Shown here: piece after piece, positions 23,558 to 32,096 of the stretch
Position numbering within the stretch: position 1 is the first letter of the stretch
Layout of the letters: each line of letters starts with the position of its first letter
Origin: an uncultured Eubacteriales bacterium
Lineage (GTDB): Bacteria; Bacillota; Clostridia; Christensenellales; Aristaeellaceae
NCBI GenBank assembly: GCA_902764875.1
Contig: CACWXP010000029.1
Span: forward strand, 1-32,156
Length of the DNA: 32,156 nucleotides
Reading direction: 5' to 3'
Notes under the pieces: generated by a model
Seen by the model: the letters and a program-made list of their open reading frames with translations, nothing else
What the model was told of the DNA's origin: nothing
Databases searched by the model: none
Translations under genes and position numbers: made by a program

Positions 23558-24196
23558 TCACCGGCGGTTCCGGATCTCGTTCCGTTCCAGGCGGATGTTG
23601 TTGATCAGTTCGCTCATCTTCCGATCCGTCTCTGCCAGCAGCGAGTCAATGTAATCCAGCGTGTTCCGGTGCAGGTTTGCGGCGTCTTCCTTCGCGCTTT
23701 CGCGCAGTTCCTCGCTTTCAACCCGAGCCCGGCGAACGATGTTTTCTTCTTCCACCAGCTCCGCGGCTTTCTTTTCCGCTTCCGCAATGATGCGCTGTGC
23801 TTCGCCCTTTGCCGCTTCCACGCATTCCTTGGCTTCCTGGCTTGCCCGGTCCATCAGCGCGTTGGCTTCCGCGTTCGCCTGTTCCATCATGGCCTGTGCC
23901 TTCTTGCTGCTTTCGTTCAGCGTGTTCTGTGCCGTCATGTTCGCGCTTTCGAGGATTTCCCTGCGTTTCTGCTCTGTCTCGCTGCGAATCGTCTCTTCTT
24001 CCGAAACGATCTTCGCCGCCATTTCAACGGTTTGGGGCAGGTTGTCCCGCAGATATTCAAGCTGGGCGGTCATGATTCCCCGGTTCACGATGCAGGTTTC
24101 GCTGTTGATCAGGGTTTTCCGTGCGCCCCGCAGCTGATCCTCCAGGGCCTGCACCGCGTTCAGGCAAAGCTCCGCGCTTTTGATATCGTTCGCCAT
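23558..24196 (-). CDS. Coiled-coil protein next to coaD
   Basis: A charged protein of 212 aa, almost wholly helical. The middle (about 60-185) has repeating Ala/Glu/Lys heptads (EAKECVEAAKGEAQRIIAEA) like the stalk of ATP synthase subunit b or DivIVA-type scaffolds. No signal peptide, membrane helix or catalytic motif is visible. Similar proteins are often labelled ATPase or F0 subunit B-like in Clostridia because of the coiled coil, but there are no ATP synthase genes here and I would not assign that role. It follows coaD after 15 bp with an AGGAGG site and ends at a terminator, so it is the last gene of the unit. Confidence 0.8.
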   Translation of the reverse strand: MANDIKSAELCLNAVQALEDQLRGARKTLINSETCIVNRGIMTAQLEYLRDNLPQTVEMAAKIVSEEETIRSETEQKRREILESANMTAQNTLNESSKKAQAMMEQANAEANALMDRASQEAKECVEAAKGEAQRIIAEAEKKAAELVEEENIVRRARVESEELRESAKEDAANLHRNTLDYIDSLLAETDRKMSELINNIRLERNEIRNRR

Positions 24197-24211
24197 GGTT
24201 CCGTCCTCCTT

Positions 24212-24706
24212 TTATTTCTTCTCTCCTGCTTCCGAAAGCTTCCGAACAATGTCCTTCCATACGTTCCCGGGCACCAGGGGGCGGATGTCTCCGCCGAAGG
24301 CGGCAATCTCCCGCACCGCCGAGCTCGAAACGTCCGCCCATTCCGGCGCTGCCGGCATCAGCAGTGTTTCGCATCCGCCATATAGCCGCTTATTTGTCTC
24401 CGCGGCGGTGATTTCCGTTTCAAATTCCGCGCAGTTCCGAACACTCCGGATCACGCAGCATCCCGGCCGCTCCCGCATGAAGTCGGCCAGCAGCCCTTTC
24501 CACAGGACGACCTCTACGTTCGTCATCTTCCCGCAGGCCTTCCGGATGATTGCCACCCGGTCCCCGTGGGAAATCGTGCCCGGCTTGCGAATGTTCACCA
24601 TCACCGCCACCGTCACCGTTTCAAACATTGCGCTGCAGCGCTCAATCAGGTTCATGTGCCCCTTTGTGATCGGATCAAACGAACCGGGAATCACGCAGCC
24701 TTTCAT
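24212..24706 (-). CDS. coaD: Phosphopantetheine adenylyltransferase
   Basis: A protein of 164 aa that adenylates 4'-phosphopantetheine, the penultimate step of coenzyme A synthesis. The N-terminus has GSFDPITKGH (8-17), where Thr14-x-Gly-His17 is the nucleotidyltransferase motif. The substrate-binding Arg lies in VIRSVRNCAEFETE (86-99), and the late motif is DVSSSAVRE (125-133). Length is usual for the family. The frame extends 23 codons upstream, but the start at 24706 gives the family N-terminus, follows GGAGG and overlaps the rsmD stop by 4 bp (ATGA). Coupling with rsmD is common in Bacillota. Confidence 0.96.
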   Translation of the reverse strand: MKGCVIPGSFDPITKGHMNLIERCSAMFETVTVAVMVNIRKPGTISHGDRVAIIRKACGKMTNVEVVLWKGLLADFMRERPGCCVIRSVRNCAEFETEITAAETNKRLYGGCETLLMPAAPEWADVSSSAVREIAAFGGDIRPLVPGNVWKDIVRKLSEAGEKK

Positions 24707-25278
24707 TCGTTTTCCTCCGTTCCTTTCGCGTCTGCCGCCGTCTTCCGGTAGAAGCTCATCCCGCAAAAGCCCCATTTCCGCTCGTCCGTTTTTTCAAATC
24801 CGTCTCCGAACCGGACGTCCGCTTTCGCTTCGTGTTCAACAATCACAAGCCCGTCTTCCGCCAGCAGCCCTTCCAGCACCGCCGCCACTTCCGAAAGGTC
24901 TGTCATCCGGTAAGGCGGGTCCAGAAAGATCAGGTCGAATGTCTCCCCCCGGTCCGAAAGCAGCCGCACCGCCTTTTTCCAGTCGCTCAGCAGGATTTCC
25001 GTCTGTCCGGAAAACCCGAGGGCTTCGGCGTTCCGGTGTTGCGTCCGGTTGGCGCTCCGGTCATTGTCGCAAAGCACGGCCTTCTCTGCGCCCCGGCTGA
25101 TGGCTTCAAGGCTCAGGGCCCCGCTTCCTGCAAAAAGATCCAGCACCGCGGCACCCCGTATTCTCATCTGCAGGATATTAAACAGGTTTTCCCGCACTCT
25201 GTCAAGTGTCGGCCGCGTATTCCTTCCTTCCGGTGCTTCGATCTGCCGTCCCCGGGCCTTCCCGGCAATAATGCGCAT
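24703..25278 (-). CDS. rsmD: 16S rRNA (guanine966-N2) methyltransferase
   Basis: A protein of 191 aa that methylates N2 of G966 in 16S rRNA using S-adenosylmethionine. The start MRIIAGKARGRQI and TRPTLDRVRENLFNIL are typical. The cofactor loop is DLFAGSG (47-53) and the catalytic motif DPPY (120-123). Length matches the family. It overlaps coaD by 4 bp, and the membrane protein gene ends 16 bp upstream of its start. Confidence 0.96.
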   Translation of the reverse strand: MRIIAGKARGRQIEAPEGRNTRPTLDRVRENLFNILQMRIRGAAVLDLFAGSGALSLEAISRGAEKAVLCDNDRSANRTQHRNAEALGFSGQTEILLSDWKKAVRLLSDRGETFDLIFLDPPYRMTDLSEVAAVLEGLLAEDGLVIVEHEAKADVRFGDGFEKTDERKWGFCGMSFYRKTAADAKGTEENE

Positions 25279-25294
25279 TCCCGTCCCCCGCTTC

Positions 25295-26098
25295 TCAGTT
25301 CAGCTGTTCCGGTTCCTTCGGTTTGATGGCGATCCGGGCTTTCCTTTCCCGCTTCTCCCGCAGCATCCGTTTCCGCCGGTTGGCGGCGATTTCCGTGTGA
25401 ACCCGTTTCCGCATCGCCGGTCCCTGAAGATATCCGATGCCGTATGCGAGCGCGGGCAGCAACACCAGCAGTGGGCTCAGCTTTTCAACGATCAGGATGA
25501 TACCCTTGTTTTCCGCGCCGCACATGCTGATGAACGGCATCAGCGCCAGCCGTACCGCGATCCGGATCCCGTCCGCAAAGGTAAAGGCCACGCCCTGGGT
25601 ATAGCTCGCCAGCGCGTCGCCGATCTCGCTCCGGCGCATATACGCTTCCGTCCACGAAGGCAGCGTACCCGATCCGGTCATCTGTCTCGTCGTCGTCAGT
25701 GCCAGCACAATCGCAAGGATCACGAAGGGAATCGTCCCCAGCAGCCCGATCACAAACCCCTTGGCCTTGTGGAAGGGAACCCGCTTTTCGCTCTCTTCGG
25801 CTTCTTCGCCCTTCTGCATGTGCTGGTAAAGGATTTCGCCCCGGGAAACGCCTTCCGTGCCCAGGCTCATCCCCCGCGTGTAGAAAATGTAAAGCACCAG
25901 CGTTTCGATGATCACGTTGATCGCAATCCGAAGTACCGGGCTGTCAAAGTTGGTCATCGAGCAAACCAGAAACGTCATAAAGGCAAACAGCAGCAGCCCT
26001 CCGAAAAACTTCAGCGCCTGTCGAGCCGTGTTCTCGTCCGTCGGCTTTCCCTGAAAAAACGGTTTGGTCGTCTCCTTCGGTTTCGCTTTGTTGGTCAT
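25295..26098 (-). CDS. Multi-pass membrane protein of unknown function
   Basis: A protein of 267 aa. Hydrophobic segments lie at about 31-48, 57-74, 113-134 and 205-224, with a weaker one around 170-190. The N-terminus and the C-terminal 40 residues (KRVHTEIAANRRKRMLREKRERKARIAI) are strongly basic, so the tail is probably cytosolic and might touch RNA, ribosomes or lipids. I recognise no family and no catalytic motif. It overlaps the alr stop by 4 bp (ATGA) and precedes rsmD by 16 bp, so it is co-translated with cell-wall genes. Confidence 0.82.
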   Translation of the reverse strand: MTNKAKPKETTKPFFQGKPTDENTARQALKFFGGLLLFAFMTFLVCSMTNFDSPVLRIAINVIIETLVLYIFYTRGMSLGTEGVSRGEILYQHMQKGEEAEESEKRVPFHKAKGFVIGLLGTIPFVILAIVLALTTTRQMTGSGTLPSWTEAYMRRSEIGDALASYTQGVAFTFADGIRIAVRLALMPFISMCGAENKGIILIVEKLSPLLVLLPALAYGIGYLQGPAMRKRVHTEIAANRRKRMLREKRERKARIAIKPKEPEQLN

Positions 26099-27231
26099 CC
26101 GTTTCTTCCTCCTTCATAGTTCTGCCGGTCCTCAAAAACCCGTTCGACCCGGCTCCCGACGCTCAGCAGAATTTCATAGCTGATCGTCCCGCTCCATGCG
26201 GCGATCTGCTCCGCGTCGATCCGGTCGTTTCCGTCTTCTCCGATCAGCACGACTTCGTCACCCTCCCGGGCTTCCGGAATGTCACTCACATCCGCCAGCA
26301 TCTGGTCCATGCAGATCCGGCCCAGCACCTTCGCCCGCTTTCCGTGAATCAGCACTTCCGCCTTCGGCCCGGCGCACCGGTGATACCCGTCGCCGTATCC
26401 GCAGGTCACCGTCGCAACACGGGTTTTGCCGCCGGTCCGGAAGGTCCGTCCGTAGCTGAGGTATGCCCCGGCCTCCGTTTCCTTGATATAGCTGATTCTG
26501 GCCGTCCACCGCATGCAGGGTTCCAGCCCGATGTTGTTTTCCGTCACCGGCGGATAGCCGAAAAGGCTGATCCCCGCCCGAACCATGTCCATGGCAAAAT
26601 CCTTCCGCCGGTGGATGGCGGCGGAATTCGAACAATGCCGAAGAATATTCTCCGGCAGCAGCCCGCTCAGTTCCCGAAACTTCGCAAACTGTTTTTCCGT
26701 GTAGGCCATGCCGTTCCCGTCGCCGTCCGCGTCCGAAAAGTGTGTGAACGCCCCGGTCAGTGTCACGTGGGGACTCCGGTCAATTTCCCCGGCAACGGCT
26801 TCCAGCTCTTCCCGGTTCCGGACGCCGATCCGCCCCATTCCCGTGTCGATCTTCAAGTGCACTTCGGCCGTTTTCCCGGCTGCCGCCCCGGCTTCTTCGC
26901 AAAGGCGTACCATCTCCGGTGAACAGACCGTCTGAATCAGGCTGCTGTCCACGCCTTCAAATACGTCCCATGGGCAGACGGCCCCCAGCACCAGGATCGG
27001 CGCTGAGATGCCGCTTTTTCGCAGCGCTGTGCCTTCGGCCACCGAGGCCACCGCCAGGTATTCCGCCCCGCCTTCCAGGGCTGCCCGCGCGGTTTCGGCC
27101 GCTCCGTGTCCGTATCCGTCGGCTTTCACCACGGCCATCACCTTCGCGCTTTCCGGAACGGAGGCCCGGATCTTGCGCATATTCTCCCGCAGCCGGTCAA
27201 TCCGGATGGTCCGCAGGTTCCGTGCCCGCAT
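26095..27231 (-). CDS. alr: Alanine racemase
   Basis: A pyridoxal-phosphate enzyme of 378 aa that makes D-alanine for peptidoglycan. Lys36 in AVVKADGYGHG binds the cofactor, and Tyr260 in LSYGRTF is the second catalytic base. HLKIDTGMGRIGV and the C-terminal beta domain (VLGRICMDQMLADVS) are as expected, and length is normal. It starts 6 bp after the murC stop, and its ribosome site (GGGAAG) reaches into the last murC codons. Supply of D-Ala beside murC fits a wall-precursor group. Confidence 0.97.
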   Translation of the reverse strand: MRARNLRTIRIDRLRENMRKIRASVPESAKVMAVVKADGYGHGAAETARAALEGGAEYLAVASVAEGTALRKSGISAPILVLGAVCPWDVFEGVDSSLIQTVCSPEMVRLCEEAGAAAGKTAEVHLKIDTGMGRIGVRNREELEAVAGEIDRSPHVTLTGAFTHFSDADGDGNGMAYTEKQFAKFRELSGLLPENILRHCSNSAAIHRRKDFAMDMVRAGISLFGYPPVTENNIGLEPCMRWTARISYIKETEAGAYLSYGRTFRTGGKTRVATVTCGYGDGYHRCAGPKAEVLIHGKRAKVLGRICMDQMLADVSDIPEAREGDEVVLIGEDGNDRIDAEQIAAWSGTISYEILLSVGSRVERVFEDRQNYEGGRNG

Positions 27232-27237
27232 GGTCTG

Positions 27238-28650
27238 TCACTTCCCTTCCGGATGCCGTTCCGCTTCGTGCCGGTGAATCTGGTCGTTCAGCAGGTTGAT
27301 GTCCCCGCACCCCATGGTCAGCACCAGGTCCCCTGCCTTCCACCGCGCCCGCAGATAGTTTTCTGTGTCGTCAAAACTGGGAGTCCACACAGCGTTGATC
27401 CCGTGCGCTTTCATGCCTTCCACAAGCATCCCGCTGTTCAGGTCGCCCGGATCCTTCTCCCGCGCCGCGCAGATATCCGTCACCAGCGTGATGTCCGCCT
27501 CCTCCGTGCACGTCAGGTATTGGTCAAACAGCGTCCGCACCCGGCTGAAGGTGTGCGGCTGCATTACGGCCCACAGGGTCCCCTTGCAGCGTTTCCGCGC
27601 GATGGAAATCGCGTTGCGCATTTCTGTCGGGTTGTGGCCGTAGTCGTGGAAGATCTCCACCCCGTCGATCACATCCGTCCGCTCAAACCGCCGGTGCGCC
27701 CCGGTAAAGTGCCGCAGGCTCTCCGCCGCGTCCTCAGGTGCAACGCCCAGCTCCGCCGCCGTCGCGATGGCAGCCAGCGCGTTCATCCGGTTGAAGCTTC
27801 CGGGCACGCTCATCCGGACAGGAGTCCGTTTCCCGTCCGGTCCCCGCAAAATGAACCGCCCGCAGCCCAGTTCGTCTTCTTCCACTTCTTCCGGCAGCCA
27901 GTCGTTTTCCTTCCCGAAGCCGAAATACTGCTTCCGGCAGGAAAGTTTCCCGATCTGCCGCCGCACCCGCACATCGTCGCCGTTGCCGATGGCGATGCCG
28001 TCCGCCGGCACCCGCCGCAGGTATTCCCCGAAAGTTTCCTCAATCTCGTCGATGTCCCGGTAGCAGTCCAGGTGGTCCGCGTCGATGTTCAGCACCACGG
28101 CCACCGTCGGGTGCAGCTGCAGGAACGACCGGTTGAATTCACAGGCTTCCGCCACAAAGATTCCGCTGTGGCCGATTCGCGTGCTGCCGCCGATGGCGTC
28201 CAGCCGCCCGCCGATGTGAATGCTCGGGTCCTTGCCGTTGTCCATCAGGATCTGGCTCACCATGCTGGTCACGGTGGTTTTTCCGTGGGCGCCGCAAATC
28301 CCGACGGCCTTCGGAAATCCTTCCATCAGCTGACCCAGCAGCACCGCCCGTTCAATGCTCGGAATCCCAAGCCGCTCGGCCTCTGCCCGCTCCGGGTTCT
28401 CCCGGGAAATCGCCGCGGAATACACCACAAAGTCAGCCCCGTGAACGTTCTCCGCCCGGTGACCGATCATCACCTCTCCGCCCTTTTCGCGAACATGATG
28501 AATCAGGTATCCCTCGTCCCGGTCGCTTCCGGAAACGATAAATCCCTGGTCGATCAGCATTTCCGCCAGACCGCTCATGCTGCTCCCGCCGATGCCGATC
28601 AAGTGAATCCGTTTCCCCGAAAAATCCCGGATTTGCGGATAATTCGCCAT
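27238..28650 (-). CDS. murC: UDP-N-acetylmuramate-L-alanine ligase
   Basis: A cytosolic ligase of 470 aa adding the first residue, L-Ala, to UDP-MurNAc with ATP. It has the Rossmann start IHLIGIGGSSMSGLAE (15-30), the P-loop GAHGKTT (120-126), the central DADHLD metal region, the NALAAIATA segment and the HDYGHNPTE block near 345. Length is normal for MurC. The start follows AAGAGG. The gap of 90 bp upstream to yhbY is filled by degenerate heptamer repeats and is the largest inside this series. Confidence 0.97.
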   Translation of the reverse strand: MANYPQIRDFSGKRIHLIGIGGSSMSGLAEMLIDQGFIVSGSDRDEGYLIHHVREKGGEVMIGHRAENVHGADFVVYSAAISRENPERAEAERLGIPSIERAVLLGQLMEGFPKAVGICGAHGKTTVTSMVSQILMDNGKDPSIHIGGRLDAIGGSTRIGHSGIFVAEACEFNRSFLQLHPTVAVVLNIDADHLDCYRDIDEIEETFGEYLRRVPADGIAIGNGDDVRVRRQIGKLSCRKQYFGFGKENDWLPEEVEEDELGCGRFILRGPDGKRTPVRMSVPGSFNRMNALAAIATAAELGVAPEDAAESLRHFTGAHRRFERTDVIDGVEIFHDYGHNPTEMRNAISIARKRCKGTLWAVMQPHTFSRVRTLFDQYLTCTEEADITLVTDICAAREKDPGDLNSGMLVEGMKAHGINAVWTPSFDDTENYLRARWKAGDLVLTMGCGDINLLNDQIHRHEAERHPEGK

Positions 28651-28669
28651 AAATCGAACGCCTCTTTTC

Positions 28670-28740
28670 TGAACCCTTTACCCAAAAACCTAAACCCTAT
28701 ATCTAAATCCTAAACCTTCTATCCACTATTCACTATCCAC
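28670..28740. repeat. Degenerate heptanucleotide array between yhbY and murC
   Basis: The plus strand reads CTGAACCCT, then CCTAAACCCTA, CTAAATCC and TAAACC (CCCTAAA-like units), then CTATCCACTATTCACTATCCAC (as units of seven: TATCCAC, TATTCAC, TATCCAC). It begins right at the yhbY stop and takes up most of the gap. The segment 28719-28734 is identical over 16 nt to 30348-30363, and the CCCTAAA-like part resembles 13377-13392. Confidence 0.7.
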
Positions 28741-29028
28741 TCATTCCACGACAATCCTCGGATTCTCCCGACTCGGCCGGTACATCACAAACCGCCGCCC
28801 GATCTGCTGAATCGGTTCCGCCCCGGTCTTTTCGCAAAGCTCGGTCAGTGCTTCCCGGGCGCCGATGGGCGCGCCCTGCTGCACGCATCCTTTGATCAGC
28901 TCCCGCGCTTCAAGCGCGTCGTAGCATTCCTTCACCGTGTGGTCCGTAATCCCGACTTTCCCGATGTAAAGAATGGTGTCAATCGTGTTCGCCATGGCTC
29001 TCAGTTTCGCCCGCTGCTTTCCGGTCAT
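28741..29028 (-). CDS. yhbY: CRM-domain ribosome assembly protein YhbY
   Basis: A small RNA-binding protein of 95 aa that associates with the large ribosomal subunit precursor. The family pattern is complete: LTGKQR-like start (here MTGKQRAKLRAMAN), the IGKVGITDHTV loop with the GxxG element, ALEARELIKG, and IGRRFVMYRPS near the end. It lies 20 bp after obgE, a common pairing in Bacillota, since both work on 50S maturation. An AAAGGGAAAG site precedes the ATG. Confidence 0.94.
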   Translation of the reverse strand: MTGKQRAKLRAMANTIDTILYIGKVGITDHTVKECYDALEARELIKGCVQQGAPIGAREALTELCEKTGAEPIQQIGRRFVMYRPSRENPRIVVE

Positions 29029-29048
29029 ATGTTTTCTTTCCCTTTCCG

Positions 29049-30320
29049 TTATTCAACAAAGTCAAATTCCATGTCCGCAATCCGAACCGTGCTGCCTTCC
29101 CCGGCGCCTTTTTCCCGAAGCGCGTCGATTACACCCATCTTCCGCAGCATCCGGTGGAACCAGTTCATGCTTTCCAGGTCGTCAAAGTTCACGCTGTCGA
29201 TCAGACGTTCCATCCCGGGTCCGACCACTTCGAACACCGGTCCGTCCATCACGATCTCAAAGGTATTCGGCGCCGGTGCTGCCTCGTCCGGTTCTTCTTC
29301 GGCTTCGTAGTGCAGAATCGGCGGCAGCGTCTCCAGCATTTTCGCCGTTTCGTCAAGCACCGCGTCAAAGCCCTCGTGCGTCGCTGCGCTCACGCCGAAA
29401 ACCGGGCAGCCCATGCCCTCGCCCAGGGTCTGCATCCGCCGGAAGTTTTCCTCCGCCCCGGGCAGGTCCATCTTGTTGCATACGATGATCTGCGGAAGCT
29501 CGCTCAGTGTCCCGTAGTGGTCTAGTTCCGTGTTGATCTGGTCCAGATCGTCGATGGGATCCCGCCCTTCGCTGCCGGAAATGTCGACCACGTGCAGCAG
29601 CAGCCGCGTCCGCTCCACGTGCCGCAGGAAGTCGTGCCCAAGCCCCGCGCCGTCCGCCGCGCCTTCAATCAGCCCCGGAATGTCCGCAAGAACGATGTCT
29701 TTTCCGTATCTCCGCACGATTCCAAGGTTCGGCGTCAGCGTCGTAAAGTGATAGTTCCCGACCTTCGGCTTCGCGCTGGTCACAACCCTCAGTATCGAGC
29801 TTTTCCCCACGTTCGGATACCCGATCAGCCCCACGTCCGCAATGGTCTTCAGTTCCATCCGCAGCGTCCGCACCGCCGTCTTGATCCCGGGCTTGGCAAA
29901 GTTCGGCGCCTGCCGTGTCGGCGTGGCGAAATGCTTGTTGCCCCAACCGCCTTTGCCGCCCTTCAGCAGAATCTTTTCCATCCCCGGCTCGTCCATATCC
30001 GCCAGGATCCTGCCGCTCTCATCGTCCCGGATCACCGTGCCCACCGGCACTTTGATCACAAGGTTCGCGCCGTTCTTCCCGTTGCAAAGGTTGGCCGCGC
30101 CGTCCCCGCCGTTTTCGGCGGTGTACTTGCTTTTATAGCGGAAGTCCAGCAGCGTGTGGCTGTTTTCGTCGGCGAAGAAAACAATGTCTCCGCCCTTGCC
30201 GCCGTCCCCGCCGTCCGGACCGCCGTTCATCACATACTTCTCCCGGTGAAAGGAGGTGCTTCCGTTGCCCCCGTTGCCCGCCTTCGCGGTAATCCGGACC
30301 GAATCCACAAAATTACTCAT
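29049..30320 (-). CDS. obgE: GTPase Obg
   Basis: An essential GTPase of 423 aa acting in 50S subunit assembly and stress signalling. It has the glycine-rich Obg fold (about 1-158), the G domain with GYPNVGKSS (167-175), a DIPG switch II motif and NKMD, and a C-terminal OCT domain (from about 345) as in many Gram-positive Obg proteins. The frame begins at a TTG (30332), but ATG at 30320 is the better start: MSNFVDSVRI is the family N-terminus, and GGAG lies 6 nt before it. The gap upstream has a copy of the heptamer repeat. The usual rplU-rpmA neighbours are absent; DUF711 precedes it. Confidence 0.96.
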   Translation of the reverse strand: MSNFVDSVRITAKAGNGGNGSTSFHREKYVMNGGPDGGDGGKGGDIVFFADENSHTLLDFRYKSKYTAENGGDGAANLCNGKNGANLVIKVPVGTVIRDDESGRILADMDEPGMEKILLKGGKGGWGNKHFATPTRQAPNFAKPGIKTAVRTLRMELKTIADVGLIGYPNVGKSSILRVVTSAKPKVGNYHFTTLTPNLGIVRRYGKDIVLADIPGLIEGAADGAGLGHDFLRHVERTRLLLHVVDISGSEGRDPIDDLDQINTELDHYGTLSELPQIIVCNKMDLPGAEENFRRMQTLGEGMGCPVFGVSAATHEGFDAVLDETAKMLETLPPILHYEAEEEPDEAAPAPNTFEIVMDGPVFEVVGPGMERLIDSVNFDDLESMNWFHRMLRKMGVIDALREKGAGEGSTVRIADMEFDFVE

Positions 30321-30345
30321 AAATTGCTCCAAAACTCCCGATAAC

Positions 30346-30363
30346 TGCTATCCACTATTCACT
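30346..30363. repeat. Copy of the heptamer repeat between DUF711 gene and obgE
   Basis: CTATCCACTATTCACT at 30348-30363 is identical to 28719-28734. On the minus strand it begins at the stop codon of the DUF711 gene (TGA then GTGAATAGTGGATAG), the same placement as after yhbY. Confidence 0.7.
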
Positions 30364-31709
30364 CAATTCCGCAGCGAGTGCAAAGGCGCCGGAATCCGCC
30401 CGCCCCGGGCGATGAAAGCTTCGTTGCCCGTCGTGTTCACCGGCATCACCGGCGCAAACCCCAGCAGCCCGCCGAATTCAACCCGGTCGCCGGCTTTCTT
30501 CCCGACCGCCGGAATCACGCGCACCGCTGTCGTCTTGTTATTCACCACGCCGATGGCCGCCTCGTCGGCAATAATCCCGCTGATGGCCGCCGCGCTGGTG
30601 TCCCCCGGAATGGCAATCATGTCCAGTCCCACGGAGCAAACGCAGGTCATCGCTTCCAGCTTTTCAAGCGTCAGCGCGCCTGCCGCCGCCGCTTCAATCA
30701 TCCCAATGTCTTCGCTCACGGGGATGAAAGCGCCGCTCAGCCCGCCTACGTGGTTGCTGGCCATCACGCCGCCTTTTTTCACCGCGTCGTTCAGCAGTGC
30801 CAATGCCGCCGTGGTCCCCGGCGCCCCGGCCATTTCCAGCCCCATCTCGGTCAGGATGTGGGCCACCGAGTCTCCCCGTGCCGGCGTCGGTGCCAGGCTC
30901 AGGTCCACGATGCCGAAAGGAATCTGCAGCCGGTTGCTGGCCTCCCGGGCCACCAGCTGTCCGACCCGCGTAATCTTGAAGGCCGTCCGCTTGATGGTCT
31001 CTGCGATCACATCGAAGGGCTCACCCCGCACAGCTTCCAGTGCGACTTTCACAACCCCGGGCCCCGAAACACCTACGTTGATCGCGCATTCCGGCTCCCC
31101 GATGCCGCAGAAAGCGCCTGCCATAAACGGGTTGTCTTCTACTGCGTTGGCAAAAACCACCAGCTTCGCGCAGCCCAGGCCGTCCTGCTCCGCCGTCATC
31201 TCCGCGGTCTTTTTGATAATCTCGCCCATCTCCCGGACGGCGTTCATGTTGATGCCCGTCCGCGTGGAGGCCACGTTTACGCTGCTGCAAAGCAGTTTCG
31301 TCTCGCTCAGCACTTCAGGAATCGATGCCAGCAGCCGTTCGTCGGCCTCCGTCGCCCCCTTGTGCATCAGCGCCGAATACCCGCCCAGAAAGTTCACGCC
31401 CACGGTTTCCGCGGCCCTGTCCAGGGCCCGTGCGATCGGCCGCGGATCCGCCTGGCAGATCAGGCTCACCGGCGTCACGCTGATCCGCTTGTTCACAATC
31501 GGAATGCCGAATTCCGTTTCAATCTCTTCCCCGGTCTTCACCAGGCGCTCCGCCTTCCGGCAGATTTTTTCGTAAACCCGCTCCGCGCATTTTTCCGCGT
31601 CCGGGTCGCTGCAGTCCAGCAGGTTGATGCCCAGCGTGATCGTCCGGATGTCGAAGTTTTCCTCCTGGATCATCCGCATCGTCTGGAGGATTTCCCCTGT
31701 TTCAATCAT
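30363..31709 (-). CDS. PFL-family protein DUF711/UPF0210
   Basis: A cytosolic protein of 448 aa matching the DUF711 family: [17 protein letters not shown] near the start, [26 protein letters not shown], and ending with GFAPVMPVN and a [17 protein letters not shown]-type tail. The fold is related to glycyl-radical enzymes, but no glycyl-radical motif is needed and its reaction is unknown. It is nearly always paired with an ACT-domain protein, as here (17 bp upstream), which suggests control by a small ligand such as an amino acid. A GGGGAGG site precedes the ATG. Confidence 0.94.
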   Translation of the reverse strand: MIETGEILQTMRMIQEENFDIRTITLGINLLDCSDPDAEKCAERVYEKICRKAERLVKTGEEIETEFGIPIVNKRISVTPVSLICQADPRPIARALDRAAETVGVNFLGGYSALMHKGATEADERLLASIPEVLSETKLLCSSVNVASTRTGINMNAVREMGEIIKKTAEMTAEQDGLGCAKLVVFANAVEDNPFMAGAFCGIGEPECAINVGVSGPGVVKVALEAVRGEPFDVIAETIKRTAFKITRVGQLVAREASNRLQIPFGIVDLSLAPTPARGDSVAHILTEMGLEMAGAPGTTAALALLNDAVKKGGVMASNHVGGLSGAFIPVSEDIGMIEAAAAGALTLEKLEAMTCVCSVGLDMIAIPGDTSAAAISGIIADEAAIGVVNNKTTAVRVIPAVGKKAGDRVEFGGLLGFAPVMPVNTTGNEAFIARGGRIPAPLHSLRN

Positions 31710-31726
31710 CGCAAAAATCCTCCCCG

Positions 31727-31999
31727 TCAGATCCTGTGCATCGCGTCAAAAATGTCCATCCGCTGCATGTGGATCGCCAGTTTCTTTTCGTCCCGAACCG
31801 GCTGAAGCCGCCGGTCAATTTCCCCGAAGTCCAGTCCGGCGCCGTCCAGATCCACCACCATCATCATCGTAAAATACCCGTCCAGGATCGTCTGTGTGAT
31901 GTCCAGAATATTAATGTTCATCTCGCTCAGTTTCGTGGCCACGCCGGCGATAATGCCCGTGGTGTCCAGTCCTGTAACAGAAATCAAAGCCTTTGTCAT
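31727..31999 (-). CDS. ACT-domain protein UPF0237
   Basis: A single ACT domain of 90 aa ([20 protein letters not shown] at the start, then [21 protein letters not shown]). ACT domains bind amino acids or other small ligands as dimers. It forms a two-gene unit with the DUF711 gene and is probably its regulatory partner. It is first after a strong promoter; a GGAGG lies somewhat far (about 14 nt) from the ATG, so translation may be moderate. Confidence 0.94.
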   Translation of the reverse strand: MTKALISVTGLDTTGIIAGVATKLSEMNINILDITQTILDGYFTMMMVVDLDGAGLDFGEIDRRLQPVRDEKKLAIHMQRMDIFDAMHRI

Positions 32000-32038
32000 G
32001 ATGCTTAATCAAACCTCCGGCACATAAATATTCAGTAT

Positions 32039-32068
32039 ATTATATTTCCCTGTCCCTCGCTTTGTCAA
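32039..32068 (-). promoter_or_regulatory. Promoter of the ACT-DUF711-obgE series
   Basis: On the minus strand a perfect TTGACA (32063-32068) and a perfect TATAAT (32039-32044) are 18 bp apart, 40 bp before the ACT start codon. No other clear promoter is seen down to 23.5 kb, so it may drive the whole series. Confidence 0.85.
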
Positions 32069-32080
32069 AGAGAATCCGGC

Positions 32081-32092
32081 TTTGTATACAAA
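32081..32092. promoter_or_regulatory. 12-bp palindrome between divergent promoters
   Basis: TTTGTATACAAA is a perfect palindrome ending 4 bp before the plus-strand -35 box and 12 bp behind the minus-strand -35 box. It is a candidate operator acting on either promoter. Confidence 0.4.
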
Positions 32093-32096
32093 AAAC

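Noticed and set aside
27106-28713. A 535-codon open frame opposite murC and alr
   Set aside because: It is the shadow of two well-conserved enzymes in codon-biased DNA.
28670-28740. CRISPR array or telomeric repeats
   Set aside because: Units are only 7 bp, degenerate and without spacers, and the site is internal to the chromosome.
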